Source of the DNA: a virus
Virus record (IMG/VR): IMGVR_UViG_3300036834_000189
Coordinates: 1 to 64,000 of that record
Reading direction: 5' to 3' (one strand)
Length of the DNA: 64,000 nt
Shown here: one piece after another, positions 23,721 to 31,025 of the stretch
Layout: every line of letters starts with the position of its first letter
Position numbering within the stretch: the first letter of the stretch is position 1
The notes under the pieces: model-generated
Seen by the model: the letters and a program-made list of their open reading frames with translations, nothing else
What the model was told of the DNA's origin: nothing
Databases searched by the model: none
Position numbers and translations under genes: made by a program

Positions 23721-24212
23721 TTATACACGCACGACCGCATCGATCTCGAACTCGACCATAATTTCGCGATTAAACACTTCGAGGATCAAACGCACGCGGT
23801 CGTGGCGCGACATCTCGACCAGTGCCACGCGCTCGGCAAAGGGGCCGCGCCGGATCTTCACGCGGGTATTGACCGGCAGGAGATCCGGCTCAGCGCTATT
23901 ATCGCGGATCCGCATGCGGTGCAGCGCCTCGGCGAACTCGATGCGGCACGGGTGTATCTCGTCGCCGCCCGCGCGGGTCAGCAGACGGGTGACCCCGAGT
24001 GTCGAGTTGATCGGCGACCAGTTCTGCCCAGTCTCGTCGTTCAGCTCGATAAAGACATAGCTCGGGAATACCGGGACAATGGCTTGTCGGCCGCGCTTGT
24101 CCCGCGCCAGAAACAGCGGGTAGAAGGCGTGAAAGTTCTGTCGTTTGAGATTGCGTAATGCTAGAGGTTCACGGCGCGGTCCCGTCTGCGCGCAAGACCA
24201 GTACGACCCCAT
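23721..24212 (-). CDS. NusG/RfaH-like transcription factor
   Basis: 163 residues from ATG 24212 behind GGAGG. The NGN domain is clear: YWSCAQTGPRREPLALRNL, FHAFYPLFLA, VPVFPSYVFIEL and the segment WSPINSTLGVTRLLT. The C-terminal 50 residues (LPVNTRVKIRRGPFAERVAL) match a KOW-type start. Such specialised NusG paralogues (RfaH type) modify RNA polymerase to read through terminators at target operons. Array 3 lies right upstream. A phage antitermination role is inferred. Confidence 0.82.
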   Translation of the reverse strand: MGSYWSCAQTGPRREPLALRNLKRQNFHAFYPLFLARDKRGRQAIVPVFPSYVFIELNDETGQNWSPINSTLGVTRLLTRAGGDEIHPCRIEFAEALHRMRIRDNSAEPDLLPVNTRVKIRRGPFAERVALVEMSRHDRVRLILEVFNREIMVEFEIDAVVRV

Positions 24213-24312
24213 CCAAAAGACCTCCGTCGAATGGATGAGGATGAGGGTGTGGGCAGCCTATTGGAGAGCGGCCGGTTGTGCAAGCCGGCGCCGGTCGGTG
24301 GAACATAGCACC

Positions 24313-24581
24313 GAGCGAGCCATGGAATGTGAGTCGAACCAAGGGTGACGAGCGAGCCAGGATCAACGAGTTGTACCAAAGCGATTGAGCGAGCCATGAC
24401 GGGGGAGTTGAACCAGTTTCCAGGAGCGAGCCACTCGAACTGAGTCGAACCATGAAGCAGGAGCGAGCCACAGAGCGGGAGTTGAACCACACCATGTGAG
24501 CGAGCCATGTAGTCGGAGTTGAACCATACCATGTGAGCGAGCCAAAAGGAGAGAGTTGAACCAACGGACATGAGCGAGCCA
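24313..24581 (-). repeat. Alternating-motif array 3 (inverted orientation)
   Basis: The cleanest array: eight copies of GAGCGAGCCA alternate with seven copies of GAGTTGAACCA, GAGTCGAACCA or GAGTTGTACCA, and all fourteen spacers are exactly 8 nt. Spacers differ from each other (TGGAATGT, AGGGTGAC, GGATCAAC, AAGCGATT and so on) except for CACCATGT/TACCATGT. Orientation is opposite to arrays 1, 2, 4, 5 and 6. Lies 5' of the NusG-like gene. Confidence 0.95.
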
Positions 24582-24794
24582 TGGCGCAGGAGCGCCGCGA
24601 CCCTCGGGGAGAGCGGAAATCGCGCCAGAACCACCGCTGCTGGCGCAGCATGCGCCCTTTCGGGTTTGGCTGTGCTTGGGTAGCCCGCCCCGGAAAACAG
24701 CGCTCAGCGGGCTCTGGCGGGGCTCAGGCGGGATTTTGGTTGGAGCCGCTTGACAGGGAGGAAATCCGGGGGTTAGGCTGCCCCCTCGAATGAC

Positions 24795-24831
24795 GAAAGC
24801 CGACTGGTGGGATCATCACCAGCCGGCTTTC
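24795..24831. other. Strong hairpin, possible terminator
   Basis: GAAAGCCG-CTGGTG pairs with CACCAG-CGGCTTTC (15 positions, one mismatch, 7-nt loop). No T-run follows on either strand. It lies at the left end of a gene-free region. Confidence 0.6.
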
Positions 24832-25429
24832 TAGGAAGTGTCGATCGATGCGGGCGATCGCTTTCCTGCCCGCCATTCTACTGGCGGCCCCTGGAAAAGC
24901 AAGCTCAAAATCGATCGGTGCCGAAAGCCACTGTAGCGAACGCAGCCAAGCTGCCCCGATACAGGAGGGGCGATGCGTTCCCCCGGCTTTTCGCCGGGTG
25001 GCAGACCCAAGAACAAGACTTCAGCAAGCGGTAACTGCGCCCTGACGGACTCCGCGGTCACCTGCTGTCGTAGACACGCACCTTTCAAAAAGGGCAAGCA
25101 ACTTGCCCACCGATGTCCCCCAAGCGATGCCTGGCGCGCTTGGCTGGACCAGTGCCCGCATGCTGGCTTGAGCGTCGAAAACGGAGTACAGGGGTAACCG
25201 GCCCGTCCCCAAAAAGGGGTTGCTCAAAGCGCCAAGGAGTCGGTCGACTAAAATCAGATCGATCTATCATCAGCCACTCCCCTCGCCGCGTATCCCGAGT
25301 TCCACGGACTGATTCGGTCTTTGGCAAAAATTCGGAATTTCGAACCTTTCTCGAAATTTCGCGGCGGGGGGAGTGGACTCTGCCGTTGGACTAAGGAGCC
25401 GGTGCTGCATGAGATACCTTATGCACCGA
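24832..25429. ncRNA. Candidate structured noncoding RNA region
   Basis: From 24582 to 25542 no ORF has a convincing protein. The stretch holds several perfect hairpins: CCCGGC/GCCGGG (24982-24998), GGGCAAG/CTTGCCC (25092-25108), CCCC/GGGG with A5 loop (25207-25219), AATTTCGA/TCGAAATT (25336-25358) and TGCAT/ATGCA (about 25406-25424). In a genome packed with genes, a 950-nt gap this rich in inverted repeats suggests a structured RNA or replication element. No known RNA family was recognised and strand is unknown. Confidence 0.35.
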
Positions 25430-25529
25430 GCCGAGATAGTTGCTCTGGCTATGGCATGAGCCGAGATAGTTGCTCTGGCTATGGCATGAGCCGAGATAGT
25501 TGCTCTGGCTATGGCATGAGCCGAGATAG
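25430..25529. repeat. 30-nt direct repeat, three exact copies plus 10 nt
   Basis: Copies begin at 25430, 25460 and 25490 and are identical; a fourth is cut after GCCGAGATAG. Each unit can fold as GCCGAG pairing with CTC-T-GGC. Perfect identity implies recent expansion or strong selection. Adjacent to the candidate RNA region and just past the end of the RNase HI gene. Confidence 0.9.
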
Positions 25530-25542
25530 GGATAATGACTAT

Positions 25543-26091
25543 CTATGTCTGCGGTTTGGACTGCTTCTGTAACCGGTCGACATGCGACTGTTTACGTCGT
25601 TCCTCGCGTCGTTCCTCGTACTTGGCGCGAACTGCAGCGAGGCGTGGTAGACGTTTGAGGATCTGACGGTTTGCCAAAGCATCGCAGCGCTCGTTCTCGG
25701 GATGACCGGAATGCCCGCGCACCCAGATCCAGGTAATTTGATGTTGCGTAGCGAAAGCATCGAGCCGTTGCCAGAGGTCGACGTTCTTCACCGGCTTCTG
25801 GTTGGCGGTCAGCCATCCTTTGCGCTTCCACCCGTTGATCCATTTGGTCATGCCATCGCGCAGGTATTGGCTGTCGCTGTGCAGGCGGACGCGACACGGC
25901 CGGGTTAACGCCGCCAAACCGGCGATCGCCGCCATCAGCTCCATGCGGTTGTTGGTCGTGTCGGGGGCAAAACCGCTCAATTCCCTCTCGGTCGTGCGAT
26001 AGCGCAGGATCGCCGCCCAGCCGCCGGCACCGGGGTTTGGCAGGCAGGCGCCGTCGGTGAAGATGTCGACTTCTGCCGGTGTCTCCGTCAT
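25543..26091 (-). CDS. rnhA: Ribonuclease HI
   Basis: 182 residues from ATG 26091. All catalytic elements of RNase HI are visible: [18 protein letters not shown], the [10 protein letters not shown] glutamate, [10 protein letters not shown] and the His/Asp loop [17 protein letters not shown]. It removes RNA from RNA-DNA hybrids, probably Okazaki primers of the phage. The C-terminal 30 residues are an extra basic tail ([19 protein letters not shown]). An AAACCCA/TGGGTTT hairpin (26142-26161) lies upstream. Weak ribosome site, so the exact start is uncertain. Confidence 0.92.
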   Translation of the reverse strand: MTETPAEVDIFTDGACLPNPGAGGWAAILRYRTTERELSGFAPDTTNNRMELMAAIAGLAALTRPCRVRLHSDSQYLRDGMTKWINGWKRKGWLTANQKPVKNVDLWQRLDAFATQHQITWIWVRGHSGHPENERCDALANRQILKRLPRLAAVRAKYEERREERRKQSHVDRLQKQSKPQT

Positions 26092-26101
26092 ATTTCGGTC
26101 A

Positions 26102-26126
26102 ATTCCGTCGTGTCGGGGGAGCGGCA
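26102..26126. repeat. 25-nt repeat, copy 1 (copy 2 at 28339-28362)
   Basis: The string beginning ATTCCGTCGTGTCGGG and ending GAGCGGCA occurs twice, 2.2 kb apart, with one G difference. Both copies lie in leader regions: upstream of RNase HI and between the divergent 28231/28515 genes. Could be an operator or protein-binding site. Confidence 0.7.
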
Positions 26127-26220
26127 TGGTTCGCTCACCACCAAACCCAATTAAGTGGGTTTGCTCAAGCCTGCCGCGGTGCGGTCGAGGGTCCGCTTCA
26201 GAAGCCATCAACGCTACTCA

Positions 26221-26820
26221 TCAGATCGCCAGCTCTAGCTCTTGAGCATAATCCTCCATCTCCTCGGTAAATCGGGTCATATCCTGTTCGAGATGTTGAC
26301 TCCAGCGCTGCAGATGCGCGAACATGCGCGGAGAAAATACTCCTAAATTATGACACTGCTCGATAATGATCCGGTTCCCGGCAAATCTCGACTTGTCGGC
26401 AGATCGATCCGCTTTAGCACTGGAAACCAGAGCGTCTCGATTATGAGACGCACGCACCGCAATCTCTGCGGGGCGGTATAGTCGCGGTTGACGCGTGTTG
26501 ATATGCACTCGACCGGGCGGTACCTCAGGTCCCGGTTGCCATCGTGCTCTGCTCCCCGGCATCCAATCGATATCGCCCGACTTGAACTGATCGTGTAGGC
26601 AGGCTTCGAGGTAGTGTATCTCTGGGGCACTGATCGGCCCCAATTCGGGGTTCAGCAACAGAAGCAAATGCGCGAGATCGGCAGCAGTCTGCAAGGGATT
26701 GTCATAAGGCACGTGCTTCCAGTCCAGCCCGAGGACCCGCCAGCCGCGCCACCAGGTTTCAACCGTCTCGTAGTAGTACGGTATCAATAGCTGTCTCGTG
26801 CGGAGGCGTAGCCTAGACAT
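26221..26820 (-). CDS. Hypothetical protein
   Basis: 199 residues from ATG 26820 with GGGAGGAG upstream, overlapping the end of the ParB-like gene by 8 nt. It begins LRLRTRQLLIPYYYETVETW then WRGWRVLGLDWKHVPYDNPL; the C-terminus is a charged helix (QRWSQHLEQDMTRFTEEMED). Coupled to the ParB-like gene, so the two may act together. Function unknown. Confidence 0.65.
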   Translation of the reverse strand: MSRLRLRTRQLLIPYYYETVETWWRGWRVLGLDWKHVPYDNPLQTAADLAHLLLLLNPELGPISAPEIHYLEACLHDQFKSGDIDWMPGSRARWQPGPEVPPGRVHINTRQPRLYRPAEIAVRASHNRDALVSSAKADRSADKSRFAGNRIIIEQCHNLGVFSPRMFAHLQRWSQHLEQDMTRFTEEMEDYAQELELAI

Positions 26821-28231
26821 GCTCTCCTCCCTGCACAACAGTAAGAAATTCGCGCCGATCTTCGACGCGTTCACGGCGTAAAGCAGCCAGCAGCTGCGCC
26901 ACTTGGGCTTGCAGGAGCAGGGTTTCGTCGATGTAGACTTCAAACAAGCTGTTATCGACACGCCTGATTCGCTCTTGGTGGCTGTCGGCCAGCTCGATCG
27001 CCTGGAGAACCGGGACTCGCGCATTCATTATTTGATTGAGTATAGTATGGAAACTTGAGCTTTGATCACGGACGTAGTGACTCCAAACCGCTGACCGCAG
27101 AACATCGCGGGTCTGATCCTGTAACCGATCTGAAGGATCGACGATCCGCGACGCTGCGCTCAGCTGTTGCTCCAACTCGGCTCGGGGCAGCGTGATGTCG
27201 ATCGGCTGCACAAGACGCAGGACATTATTGATGTCGGTCGCAGCTGCGACCAGTCGCGCCATCACATCGACCGGGGGCGGTGGGGCCGACAGCGCTTCTT
27301 CGAGCGCGCGAGCCTGCTCTTCTGCTTCGTCCAAGGTCAGCTCGCCATTGCGAAAGCGCTCGACCAGCTCCGGGTTTTGCATGAGGAGAACGCGTTCGCG
27401 CTCTTGATTGGCCGCAATCGCGCTGGCCTGCTCTTCTGCTTCTGCCAGTGACAGCTCGCCGCTGCTCACGCGATCGGCCAACAGGGGATTTTGCGTACGC
27501 AGCGCCAGTGCTCGTTGGCGTTCCTCTTCGATAGCTCGAACCAGCGCTTCCGCTTCTGCCAGCGTCAATTCGTCATTGTCGAGCTGCTCGGTGAGTTCGG
27601 GATAGGCCGCTCGAATTTCACGCAGTCGTCGGATATCTTGTTGCTCGTTGGACCACAAATTGGATAAGGCTTTGTATGCCGTGCGCAGAGGTATTTGGCC
27701 ATTCTTGACTTGGTCGGGATATGATTTCAAAGGTGAGTCGTCCGGCAGAGCTTCACAAAAGCTTAGAATCTTCCGGGCTATGTGCAGTGATTGGTAAGCG
27801 GCATTGCGATTTTCGCTATTTTGTGCAAAAGACCGCTCAAGCACAGGATCTCTGCGCCCATCCCCTGGACCGACGCCATCAGGCTCCATCATTGCGTCGA
27901 CCATGGCCTTTTGACCATTCGTCATGTTGCGACGCCTTAGTGCGCATGATCTGATGTAGGCCGGGATGTCTACATTTGCGGGCAAGTCTTCGTAGATCGG
28001 TTCGACACCCGCAATTTGACAAGCTTGCTGACGACCGCGACCATCAGCGACAACTTTTTGTATTCCCTCGCCGTTATTCCAATCACACAGCACAATGGGA
28101 TGATGTTGACCATATTCCTGTATATCATCGGCCATCGCCTGCAATTCCTCATCGGAAAGCCTTGGCGGAATTTCGGCGAGGGGATGGATAGGATAAGGCT
28201 GAAACTGTCGTCGTCTTCGACTGCGGGCCAT
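26813..28231 (-). CDS. ParB-like nuclease-fold protein 2 with helical repeats
   Basis: 472 residues. N-terminal ParB/Srx domain: IHPLAEIPPRLSDEELQAMA, HHPIVLCD, VVADGRGRQQACQIAGV. A helical HTH-like region follows (RNAAYQSLHIARKILSFCEA). Residues 200-310 hold three ~36-residue repeats of the form NPxLxxRxxxGELxLAEAEE. The C-terminus is helical. Phage ParB-domain proteins may be regulators, partition factors or nucleases. It differs from the 19478 protein in everything but the ParB fold. Confidence 0.78.
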   Translation of the reverse strand: MARSRRRRQFQPYPIHPLAEIPPRLSDEELQAMADDIQEYGQHHPIVLCDWNNGEGIQKVVADGRGRQQACQIAGVEPIYEDLPANVDIPAYIRSCALRRRNMTNGQKAMVDAMMEPDGVGPGDGRRDPVLERSFAQNSENRNAAYQSLHIARKILSFCEALPDDSPLKSYPDQVKNGQIPLRTAYKALSNLWSNEQQDIRRLREIRAAYPELTEQLDNDELTLAEAEALVRAIEEERQRALALRTQNPLLADRVSSGELSLAEAEEQASAIAANQERERVLLMQNPELVERFRNGELTLDEAEEQARALEEALSAPPPPVDVMARLVAAATDINNVLRLVQPIDITLPRAELEQQLSAASRIVDPSDRLQDQTRDVLRSAVWSHYVRDQSSSFHTILNQIMNARVPVLQAIELADSHQERIRRVDNSLFEVYIDETLLLQAQVAQLLAALRRERVEDRREFLTVVQGGEHV

Positions 28232-28453
28232 TTCTAATGCCTCGTTGAGAATCGCTCTGATCAGGTACGTGCAGGGCTAGCAGACCTCATGGGTTGAGCG
28301 CAAGCCGACCTTTCGAAGCTGGATCTCGGATCCCTCAAATTCCGTCGTGTCGGGGAGCGGCACGACGCGCTCGCCATCCATCATGCTCTCTACGCGGCGG
28401 GCAACGCGACACGCTCGATTTCGTTACACTTCCGCTACACGACTCGTTTGCCG

Positions 28454-28482
28454 TTGCCGATCGGCGACTCGCCGACTATATA
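28454..28482 (+). promoter_or_regulatory. Rightward promoter inside the leftward region
   Basis: TTGCCG (28454-28459), 17 nt, TATATA (28477-28482), about 30 nt before the ATG at 28515. The second copy of the 25-nt repeat lies ~90 nt upstream. Confidence 0.55.
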
Positions 28483-28514
28483 CCGCGCGTGCGACACCGG
28501 AAAGAGGCTGGCGG

Positions 28515-29009
28515 ATGCTCGATTTGTCCGCACTGAAAAAGCAGATCCTCGGCTTGTCGGTGGCCGACCGCGACCAGTTGAAGAACCTGCTCGACTACGA
28601 GGAGGCGCGGGCGCCGGTCAGGACGACACGCGACGAGGAGGAGGTCTGGCGGATCCTGACGCGGCTGACGCCGCGCGGCGTGCTGATGCCGCGCTATGGG
28701 CTCGGCGATTTTCTGCGCGACCGGCGCCACGGCGTCGGCCGCGTCGAGTTTGCCGAGGGGGTGCGCCAGCTCGCCGCGTTCGCCGCCGAAGCCGCGCCGG
28801 TGCGTCATCAGGCGCAGGACCGCGTCGCCTTGCTGGAGATCGGGCTCGATTGTCTGGCGGGGGATCTCGCCGCGCGCGGTGTCGAGATCAACCCGAAGAC
28901 CTTGTTGCTCGCGCTGCCGCGATTGCGTGTCGCGGTCGATCACTGCTACCCGGGGTATGTCGAGGCCGGGATGCTGCACAAATTGATCCGGGTTGCCGCG
29001 ACCGAATAA
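28515..29009 (+). CDS. Hypothetical protein on the opposite strand
   Basis: 164 residues from ATG 28515 (GAGG 8 nt upstream). Helical and globular: LDLSALKKQILGLSVADRDQ, VWRILTRLTPRGVLMPRYGL, LAARGVEINPKTLLLALPRL. It is the only rightward gene in the leftward early region and has its own promoter, which often marks cargo genes or lysogeny functions. The start resembles small proteins with an LSxxDRxxLxxLL helix, but no family is certain. Confidence 0.65.
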   Translation: MLDLSALKKQILGLSVADRDQLKNLLDYEEARAPVRTTRDEEEVWRILTRLTPRGVLMPRYGLGDFLRDRRHGVGRVEFAEGVRQLAAFAAEAAPVRHQAQDRVALLEIGLDCLAGDLAARGVEINPKTLLLALPRLRVAVDHCYPGYVEAGMLHKLIRVAATE

Positions 29010-29084
29010 AACAGGGCTTACTGTCGCGTTGTACCCGCAAAAAACTATCCGCCATTAGGATATCTGCGAGACGCTTCATACATC

Positions 29085-29498
29085 TTAACCGGGCTGAACG
29101 ACATTGACCGGCTGAACGACATTGACCGCCTTGCCATGACCCTGCAGTTCCTCTAGCCAGATTCGGCAGGCGGCAAGCCCGCCGACAAAGCCCAGCTCCT
29201 CGGCGACCGCCCACACGGCGTGCCGGTTCGGGACGCGGCCCTCACGCTCGACCGACAGGCTCATGTGGCGACAGACGCCGGCCGGGTGGCCGATCTCGAT
29301 CGAGAACGTCACCGCGTAGGCCGCTGGCAGATAGACCGTCTGCCGGCTCATCTGCCGCATGTGGACGCGCTTGCCGTTGCGCGTCTGCAGCCGCGCCATC
29401 AAGTTCGACATGTCGACCGGATGCCGGGCGGCGAGGTGGCGCAGGCCATCGAGGGCGGCATGCTCGGTCGGGCCAATCAGCAACGGAGTGCCGCTCAT
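29085..29498 (-). CDS. Hypothetical protein
   Basis: 137 residues from ATG 29498 (GGGAG nine nt upstream). Central part VHMRQMSRQTVYLPAAYAVT and HPAGVCRHMSLSVEREGRVP resembles a conserved phage family; the end AACRIWLEELQGHGKAVNVV repeats as NVVQP twice because an 18-nt DNA unit is duplicated at 29092-29127. Array 4 lies directly 5'. Function unknown. Confidence 0.65.
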   Translation of the reverse strand: MSGTPLLIGPTEHAALDGLRHLAARHPVDMSNLMARLQTRNGKRVHMRQMSRQTVYLPAAYAVTFSIEIGHPAGVCRHMSLSVEREGRVPNRHAVWAVAEELGFVGGLAACRIWLEELQGHGKAVNVVQPVNVVQPG

Positions 29499-29518
29499 GA
29501 GGCGCAACTCCCTAATTT

Positions 29519-29781
29519 TGGCTCGCTCGCGCAATATGGTGCTCTCATGTATCGTGGCTCGCTCACCTCTTCTGGCCTTCGCTCAGATTTTATGGCTCTC
29601 TCAGCTTACGTTGGCTCGCTCGAACCTTATGGTACTCTCAGGAGGATTGGCTCGCTCGTCTGGTTCAGCTCGGCTCCATGGCCCGCTTCGATGATATGGT
29701 TCAACTCCCGCCGCTTGGCTCGCTCAGGCCGCCTGGTCCAACTCCCGGTCTTTGGCTCGCTCGGCAGCTTTGATACAACTC
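29519..29781 (+). repeat. Alternating-motif array 4
   Basis: About fourteen motif copies, A (TGGCTCGCTC) alternating with B (TGGTGCTCTC, TGGTACTCTC, TGGTTCAACTC, TGGTCCAACTC), spacers mostly 8 nt; a few copies in the middle are degenerate. Its right part overlaps the last codons of the HTH gene at 29701, so the array is partly translated there. Confidence 0.9.
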
Positions 29782-30015
29782 TCCCGCGGTGGCTCCAAGT
29801 ACCCGGAGAATCCGAGCGACCGTCCTCAACGTAAGATTCTTGGCATCATCAGAGAACATCTGAGATACGCGCGCCTGCGACACGTCAAGCTCACGCGCGA
29901 GATCGGCGCGGCTCAGGCCACGATCCAGCATCAAGGTGTGGATCGCCACCTGAACGTCCACGATCAACGCTTCCTCAGCAGAGATCATTTCGTCCTGAGT
30001 GAGTTTGTGCGCCAT
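29701..30015 (-). CDS. XRE-family HTH regulator ending inside array 4
   Basis: 104 residues from ATG 30015 with GAGG 7 nt upstream. Cro/CI-type HTH at about 32-75: HTLMLDRGLSRADLARELDV then SQARVSQMFSDDAKNLTLRT. The last ~25 residues (ASQRPGVGPGGLSEPSGG) are encoded by array units, so an array inserted into or expanded over the gene's 3' end. Likely antitoxin-like or repressor-like DNA binding; target unknown. Confidence 0.8.
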   Translation of the reverse strand: MAHKLTQDEMISAEEALIVDVQVAIHTLMLDRGLSRADLARELDVSQARVSQMFSDDAKNLTLRTVARILRVLGATAGELYQSCRASQRPGVGPGGLSEPSGGS

Positions 30016-30065
30016 TTGATATCCTCTGCGCGGTTGAGCGGGGCTATTCCCAGAACGGCCGACTG

Positions 30066-31025
30066 TTACTCAGCAGCGGTGGGCGGTGCCCGATAGTGGG
30101 CATGTCCCAGTATCGCGATCGGGTAGGGGGCGGGCGGCTCTTTGCCGAATTCGCGTCGGTACCATTCATTATGTAGATTCGCCAGGAACAGCTTCACAAC
30201 CCACCGCCGCGCCATCGCATCGATATGGCCGGGCGACAGCACGCCAGTGCTGTAGTGCTTGAACGCCTCGGTGTCCCGGCCGACCTTGGTCGCCAGCCCC
30301 AATGCCCGCTCGCGGTAGTCGCCGCGGAGATTGTTCGCGACATATTTCGCCTTCTGCTCGCGGTACAACCGCCCGTAATAGCATTCGGGTTGGTTGCTGA
30401 ACTTCATGAACGATTGTCCGACCTTCCATTGGATAACCTTCAGCCGCGCGTTGAACGGGCGCTTCGTGCCTTTTTCCCACGGCTTCTGCCCGTCGCCCGC
30501 CAAGCCGGCGAACTGCCAGATGTGACCGACAGTCGGGCAGGACTCCACCGGGGTATAGACGTGGCTGTGGAGCTTCCGCTTCTTGTCGGCCTGCCGCTTG
30601 GCGCAGTTCGCTGCGGAGCGGCCATGGCACACGCTGCACCACAGACCCATGTAGATGTGCGCCAACAACCCGGCGCTGAGCACAGGGCCGATGCCGTAAA
30701 TCGACCGCATGAAACTACCCATGCGGTGCGCTCGGGTGTACTGGTCGAGCGCGGATTTGATGCCCTCTTCGAGGGTCTCGAACGATCCGCCGAGCCAGTC
30801 GAGCACGGCATTGGGCGGCTCGCCCTCGGCGACCTGGCGGATCTGCGCCGCCGCACGAATGCGGTCGTGCTGCATGTCGTAGTACGTGTCGACCAAGTAG
30901 CGCGCCGCGTCATCTCCCAGCACTGCGGCGGCGCTCCGCAGTTCCCGGGTCAGCCGCCGCACCGCGGTGGAAAAATCATCAAACGCGTCGTCTTGGTCGT
31001 CGATTGGGGTGCTCTCGTTTTTCAT
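30066..31025 (-). CDS. IS110-transposase-like HhH protein (phage domesticated)
   Basis: 319 residues. A helix-hairpin-helix IYGIGPVLSAGLLAHI near residue 110 matches the C-terminal domain of IS110/IS116 transposases, followed by TVGHIWQFAGLAGDG, KWEKG-like KPWEKGTKRPFNARLKVIQW, ECYYGRLYREQKA and an end PPAPYPIAILGHAHYRA. No N-terminal DEDD RuvC-like catalytic domain is visible and no inverted repeats flank it, so it is unlikely to be a mobile element. The pattern is common in phages; DNA binding is likely, role unknown. Its start codon is contributed by array 5. Confidence 0.65.
   Translation of the reverse strand: MKNESTPIDDQDDAFDDFSTAVRRLTRELRSAAAVLGDDAARYLVDTYYDMQHDRIRAAAQIRQVAEGEPPNAVLDWLGGSFETLEEGIKSALDQYTRAHRMGSFMRSIYGIGPVLSAGLLAHIYMGLWCSVCHGRSAANCAKRQADKKRKLHSHVYTPVESCPTVGHIWQFAGLAGDGQKPWEKGTKRPFNARLKVIQWKVGQSFMKFSNQPECYYGRLYREQKAKYVANNLRGDYRERALGLATKVGRDTEAFKHYSTGVLSPGHIDAMARRWVVKLFLANLHNEWYRREFGKEPPAPYPIAILGHAHYRAPPTAAE

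Noticed and set aside
30066-31025. Insertion sequence of the IS110 family
   Set aside because: Only the HhH-like C-terminal domain is visible, with no catalytic RuvC-like half and no element ends.
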